From IMG/VR virus record IMGVR_UViG_3300033553_000185, positions 1 through 22,925 of that record: a stretch of 22,925 bases of DNA; one strand, given 5' to 3'. Of the stretch, positions 14,532 to 22,417 are shown piece after piece. The position numbers were made by a program, and so were the translations under genes. This stretch comes from a virus. Numbering within the stretch: position 1 is the stretch's first letter; the number at the start of each line of letters is the position of its first letter. Under the pieces are notes generated by a model that had not been told where the DNA came from, ran no database searches, and worked only from the letters and a program-made list of their open reading frames with translations.

Positions 14532-15428
14532 AAGACTCTCCTTTTTGGTTGCCCCGGCCGGAGCCGATACGGCAATAAGTTTAGTGCCCTTGCCTTTGCG
14601 GGCTCCGGCGATGGCGCGATCGATGGCGGACACTTCGTCCGCAAGCTTGGCTTTTACGGCGTGTTTGCCTTCATACAATCCGGCCTCAGTATCGAGCACG
14701 GCCTGGGTCGATATGCCGCGGTTGCGGGCGACTGTCTCGACAAACAGCAGATAGTTTTCATCCACCATGGCCTGCAGCAGGGCTGCGGCTTCAGTAGTCA
14801 GCGGCTGATGCGCAGAGAAGTCAGCCTTGCGGGCACCGGCGTAGATATGGGTCACAGCGATGCCGGTTTCTTTTTCCCACTTGGAAATCTCGGTGTGGGT
14901 GGCGATCACGCCGATACTGCCGACGCCGCCGGTACGCGGCAAAACGATCTTCTCCGCAGCGCTGGCCAGCAGGTAACCGGCGGAGTAGGCCTGCTCGTTG
15001 ATCACGGCGGTAATCGGCTTGACCGAGCGCATCTGATAAATATGGTCGGCCAGGTCGAACACGCCGTTGACCTCTCCGCCAGGGGAATCGATATCGAGCA
15101 CAATGCCCTGCACGCCGTCGTCGGCAAGCGCCATATCAAACGCCTTGCGGATATCGGCGTAGGTGGTTGGCCCGCCGCTGGGAAACTCCATCGCCAGAAC
15201 CCGGTGCATCATCGGGCCGTGGATGCCAATGATGGCGACGCCGTTGCTAACCTGGTAGCCCGACAAAGCGCGATCACTTTCGCTGATCTCAATCGCCGCC
15301 TGTCCGGGAACGCCAACCAGATCGAGCCCGGCGCGTTGGCCGAACAGGTGCAAAATGGTGTTGAGCTTGCCTTCCGATATCATGAGCGGGCGGTTGAAGA
15401 TCCGCTCGGCGATGCGCATGTGCCTCAT
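14133..15428 (-). CDS. Prohead protease, S49 family, fused to scaffold (gpC-like)
   Basis: A 431-residue protein (lambda gpC has 439). The start overlaps the portal stop as ATGA, with GGAGGA upstream. The N-terminal 280 residues form an S49/SppA-type serine protease with a Ser-Lys dyad: nucleophile Ser149 in EQAYSAGYLLAS and general base Lys201 in AGARKADFSAH, plus VLDIDSPGGEVNG (110-122), which builds the oxyanion region. Residues about 280-300 are a linker, and the rest is the scaffold domain also made separately from the internal start. The enzyme would trim the scaffold and itself during head maturation. No signal peptide, as expected for a capsid-internal enzyme. Confidence 0.9.
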   Translation of the reverse strand: MRHMRIAERIFNRPLMISEGKLNTILHLFGQRAGLDLVGVPGQAAIEISESDRALSGYQVSNGVAIIGIHGPMMHRVLAMEFPSGGPTTYADIRKAFDMALADDGVQGIVLDIDSPGGEVNGVFDLADHIYQMRSVKPITAVINEQAYSAGYLLASAAEKIVLPRTGGVGSIGVIATHTEISKWEKETGIAVTHIYAGARKADFSAHQPLTTEAAALLQAMVDENYLLFVETVARNRGISTQAVLDTEAGLYEGKHAVKAKLADEVSAIDRAIAGARKGKGTKLIAVSAPAGATKKESLMDINELKAQHPDLVTQIETQARQGMIAQAEAETAKVEAANAERKRVMGLVGTCLGEETGTRMTAIVDANLSSEQVEQLGITLVGKSATTGSDAAMLAAITNAAPAGVSAAAAQPDADRKAVVSGIAAGGSSR

Positions 15429-16993
15429 GCTTCTTCCTCCGTGATGGTCTGGGTCTTCTTGGCTGCGGCAGCTGTAGGCGGCTCGGGATTAAGTCCGAGT
15501 TTTTTAAAGGTGTCGCGCTCGCGCTTGCGCTGTTTGGCCTGGCTCTCCCAGTCCTTGTTGCGCTTGGCGGCGATATCGGCCAGGGTGATGATGCCGGCAT
15601 TTAAGCCCATAACATCGGCGACCATCTCTTTGACCGGGTCGATGTTGGTGCGCTCTGGTCCGACCCAGCTGGCCTGGCAGTACTCGGCGCGGTACGCGTA
15701 AAAATTCGGAGCGTTTTTCGGCAGCTGGATGCGGCCGCGCAGCACCGCCTCCTCAAACAGCATCTCCCAGATCGTCTGGCAAAAATGATTGACCAGCCAA
15801 TCCTGATAGAGTTCAAACACCCGCCAGGCTTCCTGCAGGGCAGCGCGGGCGCTGGAGTAATTGGTTTTGGAAAAATCCTTGGAGATGACTTCGTAAGGCA
15901 TGCCGGTAGCGGCGCCGGTGGCGCGCAATACCGTCTCGACAAAAATCTGAAAACTGTTGTTCGGCCGGTCACTTTTGAGGATGTGCGGCTTCTCGCCGCT
16001 GTTGCCATAGAGGATCTGACCGGGCGGGGTTTCGCGGTGATGGGTGGTTGAGCCGTCGCGATTGACGGTCTGCTGCACTCCGCCGAGAGCGTGGGCATCG
16101 TAGCCGCTGGTCTTTTCGATCCAGACAGGGAAGCTGGCGGCGACGATCGCGCCAAGCAGCTCGTAATCCATGTAGTCGGCAAAGTTGCGGAAAAACGACA
16201 TGGCCGGAGCCAGCACGGTGATGCCGCGCACCTGCTCGGGCAGTTTTTGGTGGAAGCGGTGCATCACCACCGGGCGGTGTCCGGCACGCGGGGCCAGCTC
16301 GACAAAGTGCGGGCTGTGCATGCTGGTGAGCAGCTGGCCGTCTTTGGGGTTGGCGATAAAATAACCGGTGGCCTCACCGAGATCTCCCAGACGCACGCCG
16401 TCGCGCACATTGGGCGCATGCAGCAGGTCTGATGGCGTGCGCAGGCGCAGCGGATCAATCACCTGCAGTGCCAGGCGATAGCGGCGCCCTTGATCTTGCG
16501 GGCGGTTGAGCATTAGCGGCAGATTGAGGAACTCGCCGTTGACCAGCATCGACCAGATGTTCTGGAACTGGATGCCGTAAAAATCGGACACGCCGCGGGC
16601 GTCGGCTTCGCGGTTCCACAGTTCAAATTCCCATTCGGCCTGTTCGGCAATTTCGGCGGCGGCGTCTTCGCTGATGCCAAGCCGCTTGTAGTTGGGTTTG
16701 CTCTGCGGCCACAGGCCGGGGCCGACGGAATTAATGCTGATCGATTCGATCAGGCTGCAGGCGTGCGGATCGTTGGCGACCAGGTCGTTGGCGCGATCGG
16801 CCAGGGCTTCGCGCTGGCGACCTTCTTCGCGGTAGGTGATGCGGCGGGGGCTCCAGTTGGACATGTTGCCGGTAGCGGTGCCGCCGCTGCGGGAGATCAT
16901 CGGCGCGCGGCCACCACCGAGCAGTGCCTGGCGGCTGACGTTGGCTTGACGTTTGGCGGCGCGCAATGCCGAAAAGCGTGATGGATCAGCCAC
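15425..16993 (-). CDS. Portal protein (lambda gpB family)
   Basis: A 522-residue portal that forms the dodecameric DNA entry channel and anchors terminase and connector. I start it at the GTG at 16993 because GGGAGGG lies six bases upstream; it overlaps the gpW-like stop by eight bases. A frame extension to 17032 is less likely. Family landmarks are LVANDPHACSLIESI and NSVGPGLWPQ (near 70-100 of the protein), then SMLVNGEFLNLPLM, YRLALQVIDPLRL, HFVELAPRAGHRPVVMHRFH and the conserved SARAALQEAWRVFELYQDW. The C-terminus is charged, with a Glu/Ala end. It is followed by the protease with a 4-base overlap. Confidence 0.92.
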   Translation of the reverse strand: MADPSRFSALRAAKRQANVSRQALLGGGRAPMISRSGGTATGNMSNWSPRRITYREEGRQREALADRANDLVANDPHACSLIESISINSVGPGLWPQSKPNYKRLGISEDAAAEIAEQAEWEFELWNREADARGVSDFYGIQFQNIWSMLVNGEFLNLPLMLNRPQDQGRRYRLALQVIDPLRLRTPSDLLHAPNVRDGVRLGDLGEATGYFIANPKDGQLLTSMHSPHFVELAPRAGHRPVVMHRFHQKLPEQVRGITVLAPAMSFFRNFADYMDYELLGAIVAASFPVWIEKTSGYDAHALGGVQQTVNRDGSTTHHRETPPGQILYGNSGEKPHILKSDRPNNSFQIFVETVLRATGAATGMPYEVISKDFSKTNYSSARAALQEAWRVFELYQDWLVNHFCQTIWEMLFEEAVLRGRIQLPKNAPNFYAYRAEYCQASWVGPERTNIDPVKEMVADVMGLNAGIITLADIAAKRNKDWESQAKQRKRERDTFKKLGLNPEPPTAAAAKKTQTITEEEA

Positions 16994-17231
16994 GGTAGAC
17001 CCTCCCGACGATGGATTGCGGCCCGGAGCCAACGGCGTTGTTTACCCGCTGTCGCTGTAGCCATTCGAGGTGTTTTTCGATGTCAGGCAGATCGGCGCGG
17101 GTGACTTTGGTCCGGGATGTGCCGGTGTCGATCTCGCAGCTCTGCGCGGTGGCCAGTGCCCGCGACGCGGCTTTGTAGGCTGCGATTTCAGTGTCGAGCT
17201 CGGCGGTGGTATAAAGAGGAGTAATTGACAT
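16986..17231 (-). CDS. Head-tail joining protein, gpW-like (DUF6148-type)
   Basis: An 81-residue protein between the terminase region and portal, exactly where lambda W lies. The pattern LYTTAELDTEIAAYKAASRALATAQSC is followed by a strand pair and TRADLPDIEKHLEWLQRQR. It parallels lambda gpW (helix, beta hairpin, helix) and matches the DUF6148 style I recall. gpW-like proteins sit under the portal and stabilise packaged DNA before tail joining. Its ATG has no strong ribosome binding site, and the tandem repeat element lies just upstream, so its expression may be controlled there. Confidence 0.78.
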   Translation of the reverse strand: MSITPLYTTAELDTEIAAYKAASRALATAQSCEIDTGTSRTKVTRADLPDIEKHLEWLQRQRVNNAVGSGPQSIVGRVYRG

Positions 17232-17270
17232 GCCCAGACTATCGGGCCATTAAAGGAAAAAGTCATGCAC

Positions 17271-17306
17271 ACCATGCACATGGTGCACACCATGCACATG
17301 GTGCAC
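17271..17306. repeat. Two perfect tandem copies of an 18-bp palindrome-containing unit
   Basis: The plus strand reads ACCATGCACATGGTGCAC twice in a row with no mismatch, preceded by a partial unit (ATGCAC, 17265-17270) and followed by a run of eight T (17310-17317). Each unit carries the dyad CACCATG-CA-CATGGTG. The stretch lies in the 132-base gap between the HTH gene stop and the gpW-like start. Candidates are an operator bound by the HTH protein next to it, a terminase recognition site, or a terminator for plus-strand (antisense) transcripts because of the T-run on that strand. I cannot decide between them from sequence. Confidence 0.9.
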
Positions 17307-17363
17307 AACTTTTTTTTAGACGGTTGATGTTTTTCAGGCCGCATCCAGGAATTTTATCTGTTT

Positions 17364-17588
17364 TCAAGCCTCCTCAATTTGGTTATGGCTCTTCATTCGC
17401 TCGACCTCGGAGACCGGGATCCGATAGCAGCGTTTATCGCCGAAGCGGAAAGCGAGCACTCCGCCGTTGGCACGGCCTTTTTCGACCAGGTTGTAGCCCT
17501 GACGGCGGCTGATGCCAAGCCGGGTAGAAAACTGGCTGACGGTGAGTAACTCCTCTTTGCGGAAAACGGTCATTGCACCCTGTGTCAT
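17364..17588 (-). CDS. Excisionase-type helix-turn-helix DNA-binding protein
   Basis: A 74-residue protein. I chose the ATG at 17588, five bases after GGAGG, over the ATG at 17600, which overlaps that site. Residues about 13-34 form a MerR/excisionase-type HTH (LLTVSQFSTRLGISRRQGYN), followed by a wing (GVLAFRFGDKRCYRIP) and a final helix (VSEVERMKSHNQ). The same winged fold occurs in lambda Xis and in the N-terminus of terminase subunit Nu1. The gene sits between terminase large subunit and gpW-like gene, where lambda has no regulator, and beside tandem palindromes. It may be a late-gene regulator or a packaging accessory; the fold is clear, the role is not. Confidence 0.78.
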   Translation of the reverse strand: MTQGAMTVFRKEELLTVSQFSTRLGISRRQGYNLVEKGRANGGVLAFRFGDKRCYRIPVSEVERMKSHNQIEEA

Positions 17589-17624
17589 TGCATCCTCCAT
17601 TTAAAATGTTTGTCTCGTGATCCG

Positions 17625-19574
17625 CTATCCGGCGCGGCGCCGGTTGAACCAGTTCGGCTTGGTGGGTGTGCCGCCACCCGGATTGCCGGCGGCGGGGTGG
17701 GTCTCCGGCTGTTTCTCTTCGCGGCGCTTTTTATGAAATCCGAGGTAATAGGCCAGGGCGATGCCCATGGACTCACAGTCCCAGAGATGGTTTTCGGCGT
17801 TTTCGCTGCACTGCCACAAACCTTTTTCGTCGCGATACTCGGCGCAGAAGTGTTTCGCGTAGGGCAGCAGGCTGTTAGCGAGCGGTAGCTCCGGCGTTTT
17901 ATCCAACAGGGCGCGCTGCATGATGGAATAGCCGGAGTGCAGTACAAAAGCGCCGGGATCGGTAGCTTCGACCTGCAGTTTGTTGTTGAGCAGATCCTTG
18001 TGGTAGTGGGTATCGAGATGGTAAAGCAGCAGGCCGCCGGGGATCTGGCGGGTGGTGCCGGGGAAGACTTCCATTTTGCTGACCGTGACTGGTTGGGTCT
18101 TTCGGCCCCGGGCGCCCTTGCTGGCAAAGATTCCGGTACGCCGGCACCAGGCATAAACCTCGCCGGTGCGGTGGCCGGCCGTGTCGATAATCCCGTAGGC
18201 GATGCGGTGCTCGACGCCGGCGGCGGTGGTGTAGACATCATCATAAATCAGCTGGTCGAGCGCTGAGAAATCGTCGGCATTGGCGCTGGGGACATAGCCG
18301 GCCTTGACCAGCCAGGAGTTCAGCTGCGGACCGTATTGCCAGCCGCGAATGGTGTACCAGAAGCCTTTGTCCTGGGTATCGATCTGAATGGTGAGGATGT
18401 CGCTCTCGGGGTGGACGTCGCCGGTGTGGCGTTCGTCGCACAGACGGAGGATAGTGTTTTCCTTACGCTCTTTAGTTTCGTGCTTGTAATCGATCGCCTC
18501 GTAACCATTGGACCAGGCAGTTTTTGCCGAGAGATCGCCATGCTTGGCCCGCATCCATGCGGCGGCGATCTCGACCAGCGGCACGTCGAGGCACTCCCAG
18601 GCGCGGTGATGATAGCCGACCTTTGCCGGCCGGGCCAGATCCTCGCCCTGGATACAGTACCAGCGACCAGCGCGGATCGCCGTCTCGCGATCGGCGTCAT
18701 CCCAGAGCGATCCGCAGACACAGGCGTACTCGACACCAAGGCGGTCGACATTCTCGGGCGTGGCCTCTTCGGGGATCACCAGGTGGTCGGCGTCCATGCG
18801 CAGATATTCGCCGCACTCGAAACAGCGCACCCGGTACTCCCAGATCTGATGGCAGGCTTTCAAGCCTTTGTAGATAAAGCCGCTGGCAGGCGTTGAAGCA
18901 AACATGCGCTTGAAGCGGCCCCTGTAGTTACGGTTCCGCTTTTTGAGCAAGGTGATCGGATCGGCTTCCTTGCCGACCATGGCCGGGTACTTGTCGACCT
19001 CATCGCCAAAGCAATGTTTTGCCGCAAAGGTCGCCATCGATGTCGGGCTGTTGGCGTGGGCCGGAAAGATGGTGACGCCGTGCTTGAGTGTGATCCGCGA
19101 CAGGGTGGTGTCGTCCTGCTTGCTGCCGAGGTACTTGGCCAGGGTCGGAGAGCGCTGCAGTGTCGGCTTGACCTTCTGGCCAAAGATCTGGTTGCTCGAC
19201 GCCTCGGTCGGCATCAGGTAGAAGATGTTGCCCGGATCGCAATCGATCGCCCAGCCCATACAATTGATCATGGTGTTGGTTTTGCCGGACTGCTCAACCC
19301 CGCAAAACCAGACCTCGCGGACCCACGGCAGGCCATAGGTGTCCATGATCTTGACCGTGTGCGGCGCCAGCTCATGCCGCCATGGTCCCTCGTGGGCCCC
19401 TTCGGGCACACGGCGATGCGCCAGCGCCCACTCGGAAACCTTAACTTTTTGCGGCGACTTGAGACGCAGCCGCACCTGGCGGGGAATAGTGACCGACAAC
19501 GTCTGGCCAGCCAGGTGCGCAGCGTAGGGCGGCGGCTGGATGGTGCGGGGTGGTATGAGGGTTTGTTGCTGCAT
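17625..19574 (-). CDS. Terminase large subunit (GpA family)
   Basis: A 649-residue DNA-packaging motor (lambda gpA has 641). The ATPase has a Walker A variant GVEQSGKT (92-99), a KVKPTLQRSP segment (134-143) and a Walker B-like CFGDEVDKYP (188-197). A coupling-type FASTP follows at 225-229. Paired CFEC (251-254) and CVC (285-287) look like a zinc site, known in GpA relatives. The C-terminal nuclease has acidic residues in IQIDTQDKGFW (D399), GIIDTAGH (D464) and LWDCESMGIA (D599). It docks on the portal, cuts concatemers and pumps DNA into the prohead. The small-subunit candidate is two genes upstream, separated by the MazG-like gene. Confidence 0.93.
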   Translation of the reverse strand: MQQQTLIPPRTIQPPPYAAHLAGQTLSVTIPRQVRLRLKSPQKVKVSEWALAHRRVPEGAHEGPWRHELAPHTVKIMDTYGLPWVREVWFCGVEQSGKTNTMINCMGWAIDCDPGNIFYLMPTEASSNQIFGQKVKPTLQRSPTLAKYLGSKQDDTTLSRITLKHGVTIFPAHANSPTSMATFAAKHCFGDEVDKYPAMVGKEADPITLLKKRNRNYRGRFKRMFASTPASGFIYKGLKACHQIWEYRVRCFECGEYLRMDADHLVIPEEATPENVDRLGVEYACVCGSLWDDADRETAIRAGRWYCIQGEDLARPAKVGYHHRAWECLDVPLVEIAAAWMRAKHGDLSAKTAWSNGYEAIDYKHETKERKENTILRLCDERHTGDVHPESDILTIQIDTQDKGFWYTIRGWQYGPQLNSWLVKAGYVPSANADDFSALDQLIYDDVYTTAAGVEHRIAYGIIDTAGHRTGEVYAWCRRTGIFASKGARGRKTQPVTVSKMEVFPGTTRQIPGGLLLYHLDTHYHKDLLNNKLQVEATDPGAFVLHSGYSIMQRALLDKTPELPLANSLLPYAKHFCAEYRDEKGLWQCSENAENHLWDCESMGIALAYYLGFHKKRREEKQPETHPAAGNPGGGTPTKPNWFNRRRAG

Positions 19575-19607
19575 GGCTTACCCGTTTATCTCTGTTTGCT
19601 TTAGACG

Positions 19608-19994
19608 TTAAATTTTCTTGCCGCCTACAGCACGGCGATTCTCCATCTTGTGATCTGCGCGGCTCTGGTTGTAGGCAAACTTGTCACGCATCGCACCACC
19701 TATATCAAGACCTTCTGCACCAGCAGTATCAAGGATACGAATAATGCAATCAGCAAGCTCGACCTCAACCATTTTTCGATCAGGAAGGTGATCATCCATC
19801 AGACCTTTTCGCCACCCCTCAAGAGCCTCGGACAGTTCAGAGTGCATCAGGGCGGTAACTTCTCCAAAATTACGCTTAATAGGTTTTCCAGTTTCAAGAT
19901 CGGTGTACCATCCAGCCTCAACACAACTTTTATGGATGGTCGCTTGAATGTCACGAATAGCATCAACACATCTTTCAGAAATTTGATATTTCAT
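19608..19994 (-). CDS. MazG-like nucleotide pyrophosphohydrolase
   Basis: A 128-residue all-alpha NTP pyrophosphohydrolase. Metal-binding acidic residues are seen in MHSELSEALEGWRKG (ExxE, about 50-64) and VEVELADCIIRILDTAG (ExxD, about 77-93), the family hallmark. Such enzymes hydrolyse NTPs or dNTPs to monophosphate and pyrophosphate. In phages they are thought to adjust nucleotide pools or signalling nucleotides during infection. AGGAG precedes the ATG. Base composition is visibly richer in A/T than both flanking terminase genes, and it splits the terminase pair, so it looks like an independently acquired cargo gene. Confidence 0.85.
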   Translation of the reverse strand: MKYQISERCVDAIRDIQATIHKSCVEAGWYTDLETGKPIKRNFGEVTALMHSELSEALEGWRKGLMDDHLPDRKMVEVELADCIIRILDTAGAEGLDIGGAMRDKFAYNQSRADHKMENRRAVGGKKI

Positions 19995-20028
19995 TTTGAC
20001 TCCTAAATCACGGGTTTAGTTTTCCCTG

Positions 20029-20577
20029 TTATGCGTCCTCATCCCCATCAAACAAAACCTCAAGACTGCCAAGCCCGGCCACATCGTTAAACGCTGCCGA
20101 CAGGATCGACTCGACACCTTCATAAACTTCCGGAGCTCGCGACTGATCACCACCGGCCTGCAACACCAGGGCCGACTGGCCGAGATGGAAGTGGTGGCGC
20201 AGGGTGTCGCGCAGCAGGCCGAAGATCGCGGCCATCTGGGCAAAGGCGTCATCCTTGAGTAGCCACTTTGCATCCTCTTTGCGGTTGGTCAGCTCCCGCG
20301 CCTCGATCTCGGCCCGCAGCTTGCGGATCTCAAGGTCCTGCTTTTCTCGCTCGCGATCCTTCTCGACCAGGGTGATACCGGTGGTCGGGTTGACCTGCAG
20401 CTCGCTGCGCACATAAGCCATCATATCGGCCAGGTGGATGGTCTTGTCCTGCCGCATCAGGTTGAGGCGATCGCAATCCTGATAAAACTTGGCCTGGCTG
20501 CATGGCAGGCCCTGTGCCTGGATGAACAGGCGGAAGGCTTCGGCGCGGGTTTTGTATGTGGCTTTGTAGTCGTTCAC
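20029..20577 (-). CDS. Putative terminase small subunit (Nu1/DUF1441-like)
   Basis: A 182-residue protein starting with GTG at 20577, seven bases after AAGGAGG and overlapping the methyltransferase stop (GTGA). The N-terminal part (about 5-60) has a helical SQAKFYQDCDRLNLMR region compatible with DNA binding. A long charged helix (EKDREREKQDLEIRKLRAEI, about 72-91) follows. The C-terminal part has DDAFAQMAAIFGLLRDTLRH and ESILSAAFNDVAGLGSLEVL, like the dimerisation/terminase-binding part of Nu1. It would recognise the packaging site and load the large subunit. The assignment rests on layout and position; no diagnostic motif exists for this fast-evolving family. Confidence 0.68.
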   Translation of the reverse strand: MNDYKATYKTRAEAFRLFIQAQGLPCSQAKFYQDCDRLNLMRQDKTIHLADMMAYVRSELQVNPTTGITLVEKDREREKQDLEIRKLRAEIEARELTNRKEDAKWLLKDDAFAQMAAIFGLLRDTLRHHFHLGQSALVLQAGGDQSRAPEVYEGVESILSAAFNDVAGLGSLEVLFDGDEDA

Positions 20578-22097
20578 GCGGCGACCTCCTTGATCTGCTC
20601 GACCACGTTGGCCCGCACCAGCGCCTCGGATAGTGGCGGACAGACGCTATTGCCACACATGCGCACCTGGGCGGTCTTGGTGATCGGCGTGCCGTCGGCG
20701 GTGCGATCGATGATGTAGTCGGCCGGGAAACCTTGCGCCAGGTAAAGCTCACGCGGGGAGAGCATGCGCATGCAGATATCGATGATCTGGTATTCTTCAC
20801 CGCGCACGGTGACCAGGCCGAAACGGTGCTTGCTGGTGACGGTCTGCAGCGGCTCTTTGCAGTTGTGGCCGATGTTGGTGCCGTAATACTTGAGCAGGAA
20901 TGCTTTGACTAAACCGGTCTTACCAGAACCTCCGGCCGTTATGGTCCCTACTGGGTCATGGATTCCCGACCCGACGCTTTTGCCGAAATTGCGGATCAGG
21001 TGCGCGGCGACCACTTGCTGCTGTGATCCGGTTGACGTGACTGTCGACATCGGGCTGTCGGCTTTGTGGCCGGTGGCGCCGAGGTTGTGCTGGGCCAGAA
21101 AGGCAGTGACCAGGGCGTGGCGGTTTTCGGTCGTCTGGGTGGCGATCGGTGCGTCGAGTTTACTGCCGCGCACGTCGGTGGCCGACTTGGCCCCGTAGTA
21201 GGTGCTGATATGCGGCATGACCAGGCAGTGCTCATTCTTGCTGGTGATGGTGGTGAGCGGATCCGTTACCCGGTACTGTTTGGCATTGCCGCTGCCATGA
21301 TGACCGATGCGCACGATGAACGGCTGCGGGTTGTCGATCACAAACCGCTGGATGCCCCGGGCGATGCGGCGCAAGGTATTGTCGGCCAGCGGACGCTTGC
21401 GCTCAAAAATGCTCGGGCAAGGGATTGACCAGTCGATGATGTCGGCGGCGGTGCGGTACGGCTTGAGACCCTTGCCTTCGCCGTGGGTCGGTGCTGGCCA
21501 GACGATCGGTTGACCGTCGCAGCGGGCGATTACAAACAGGCGCTTTCTGATCGTCGGAGCCCCGTAGTCGCAGGCACGCAGTTCGCGGTGTTCGACCTGG
21601 TAGCCGAGATCCTGCAGCTGGCGCTTCCACTTGGCAAAAGTCTGGCCTTTGCGATCCGGACAGGGTTGGCCGTTCTTGATCGGCCCCCAGGTCTTGAACT
21701 CTTCGACGTTCTCCAACATAATCACCAGCGGCCGCACCCGGGCCGCCCAGCGCAACACTACCCAGGCCAGACCACGGATCTCTTTCTTAACCGGCTTTCC
21801 GCCCTTGGCTTTGGAAAAGTGCGTGCAGTCGGGAGAGAACCAGGCGAGCCGGACCGGACGCCCGCCGCACACTTCGACCGGGTCGACATCCCAGACCGAC
21901 TCACACAGGTGCCTGGTGTGCGGATGGTTAACGGTATGCAGCGAGATGGCCTCCTCGTTGTGGTTGATAGCCACGTCGACCTGGCGACCGAGCGCCGCCT
22001 CGATGCCAGTGCTGGCACCACCGCCGCCGGCGAAGTTGTCGATAACCATATCGTGCAGGCCGAGGGGGATCTGCGAGCTGGTGCGGTAGGCGGTCAT
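20574..22097 (-). CDS. DNA cytosine-C5 methyltransferase with repeat-built variable region
   Basis: A 507-residue enzyme that transfers a methyl group from S-adenosylmethionine to C5 of cytosine in a target sequence, probably to shield phage DNA from host restriction. Motifs in order: I, FAGGGGAST (22-30); IV, SPDCTHFS with catalytic Cys91; VI, ENVEEF (129-134); VIII, PTIRKRLFVIA (181-191); IX, RELYLAQGFPADY (449-461); and X, GNSVCPP (482-488). Between VIII and IX, residues 262-429 are five degenerate repeats of 32-37 residues, each ending in a DPL.TITS....LV-like phrase. The variable region here is thus a repeat array. It overlaps neighbours on both sides (ATGA and GTGA), so it belongs to the packaging operon. 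Confidence 0.9.
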   Translation of the reverse strand: MTAYRTSSQIPLGLHDMVIDNFAGGGGASTGIEAALGRQVDVAINHNEEAISLHTVNHPHTRHLCESVWDVDPVEVCGGRPVRLAWFSPDCTHFSKAKGGKPVKKEIRGLAWVVLRWAARVRPLVIMLENVEEFKTWGPIKNGQPCPDRKGQTFAKWKRQLQDLGYQVEHRELRACDYGAPTIRKRLFVIARCDGQPIVWPAPTHGEGKGLKPYRTAADIIDWSIPCPSIFERKRPLADNTLRRIARGIQRFVIDNPQPFIVRIGHHGSGNAKQYRVTDPLTTITSKNEHCLVMPHISTYYGAKSATDVRGSKLDAPIATQTTENRHALVTAFLAQHNLGATGHKADSPMSTVTSTGSQQQVVAAHLIRNFGKSVGSGIHDPVGTITAGGSGKTGLVKAFLLKYYGTNIGHNCKEPLQTVTSKHRFGLVTVRGEEYQIIDICMRMLSPRELYLAQGFPADYIIDRTADGTPITKTAQVRMCGNSVCPPLSEALVRANVVEQIKEVAA

Positions 22098-22417
22098 GCG
22101 GCGCTATCCTTCAATCCATCTTCATGCCGCTGGAATACCCTATCCACATAACCCTGCCCGTTACGCAACGCCAGGCAGCGCCAGAACATCTCAACCCGGT
22201 GGTACAAATCAGCGACCAGATCCTCAAGGCGCGGCGCTTCGACAGAATAATCAATCAACGCCTCTTCGATCCAGTCGATCTGCTCCAGTACCTCGCCGAG
22301 TTGTTCGCCGGGCGTGTTGCCCAGGGCTTCCGGATCGGCCGGCCAGTTATAGGTGACGGTGGGCACGTCTTTGGCCATCACGTCGCTGATCTGTGCTGCG
22401 GCTTGCTGTGCTGTCAT
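22094..22417 (-). CDS. Small acidic hypothetical protein
   Basis: A 107-residue protein, not recognised. AAGGAGG precedes the ATG, which overlaps the upstream stop (ATGA); its own stop overlaps the methyltransferase start. It is acidic and mostly helical (EQLGEVLEQIDWIEEALIDY, then LEDLVADLYHRVEMFWRCL). There are no signal peptide, membrane span or cysteine pairs. Tight coupling to the methyltransferase suggests co-expression, but nothing shows a shared function. Confidence 0.65.
   Translation of the reverse strand: MTAQQAAAQISDVMAKDVPTVTYNWPADPEALGNTPGEQLGEVLEQIDWIEEALIDYSVEAPRLEDLVADLYHRVEMFWRCLALRNGQGYVDRVFQRHEDGLKDSAA

Noticed and set aside
13783-14754. Plus-strand open frame opposite the decoration and scaffold genes
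   Set aside because: Low-complexity Ala/Ser-rich translation, no ribosome binding site of note, and fully opposite genes with strong family matches.
14193-15701. Long plus-strand open frame (502 codons) opposite the protease and the end of the portal gene
   Set aside because: It lies antisense to two clearly recognised genes with catalytic motifs. Its product is a Gly/His/Asp-rich string with no family features, typical of the antisense frame in GC-rich genes.
17271-17306. CRISPR-like array
   Set aside because: Only two directly adjacent copies with no spacers between them, and no cas genes nearby.
17042-17344. Minus-strand frame crossing the tandem repeat and encoding CTMCMV repeats
   Set aside because: It runs through the gpW-like gene in another frame. 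The peptide repeat is only the 18-bp DNA repeat read in frame, and no ribosome binding site or family supports it.
21403-21630. Other-frame ORFs within the methyltransferase as possible overlapping genes
   Set aside because: Arg/Pro/Ser-rich translations without ribosome binding sites, as expected from frame shadows in GC-rich sequence.
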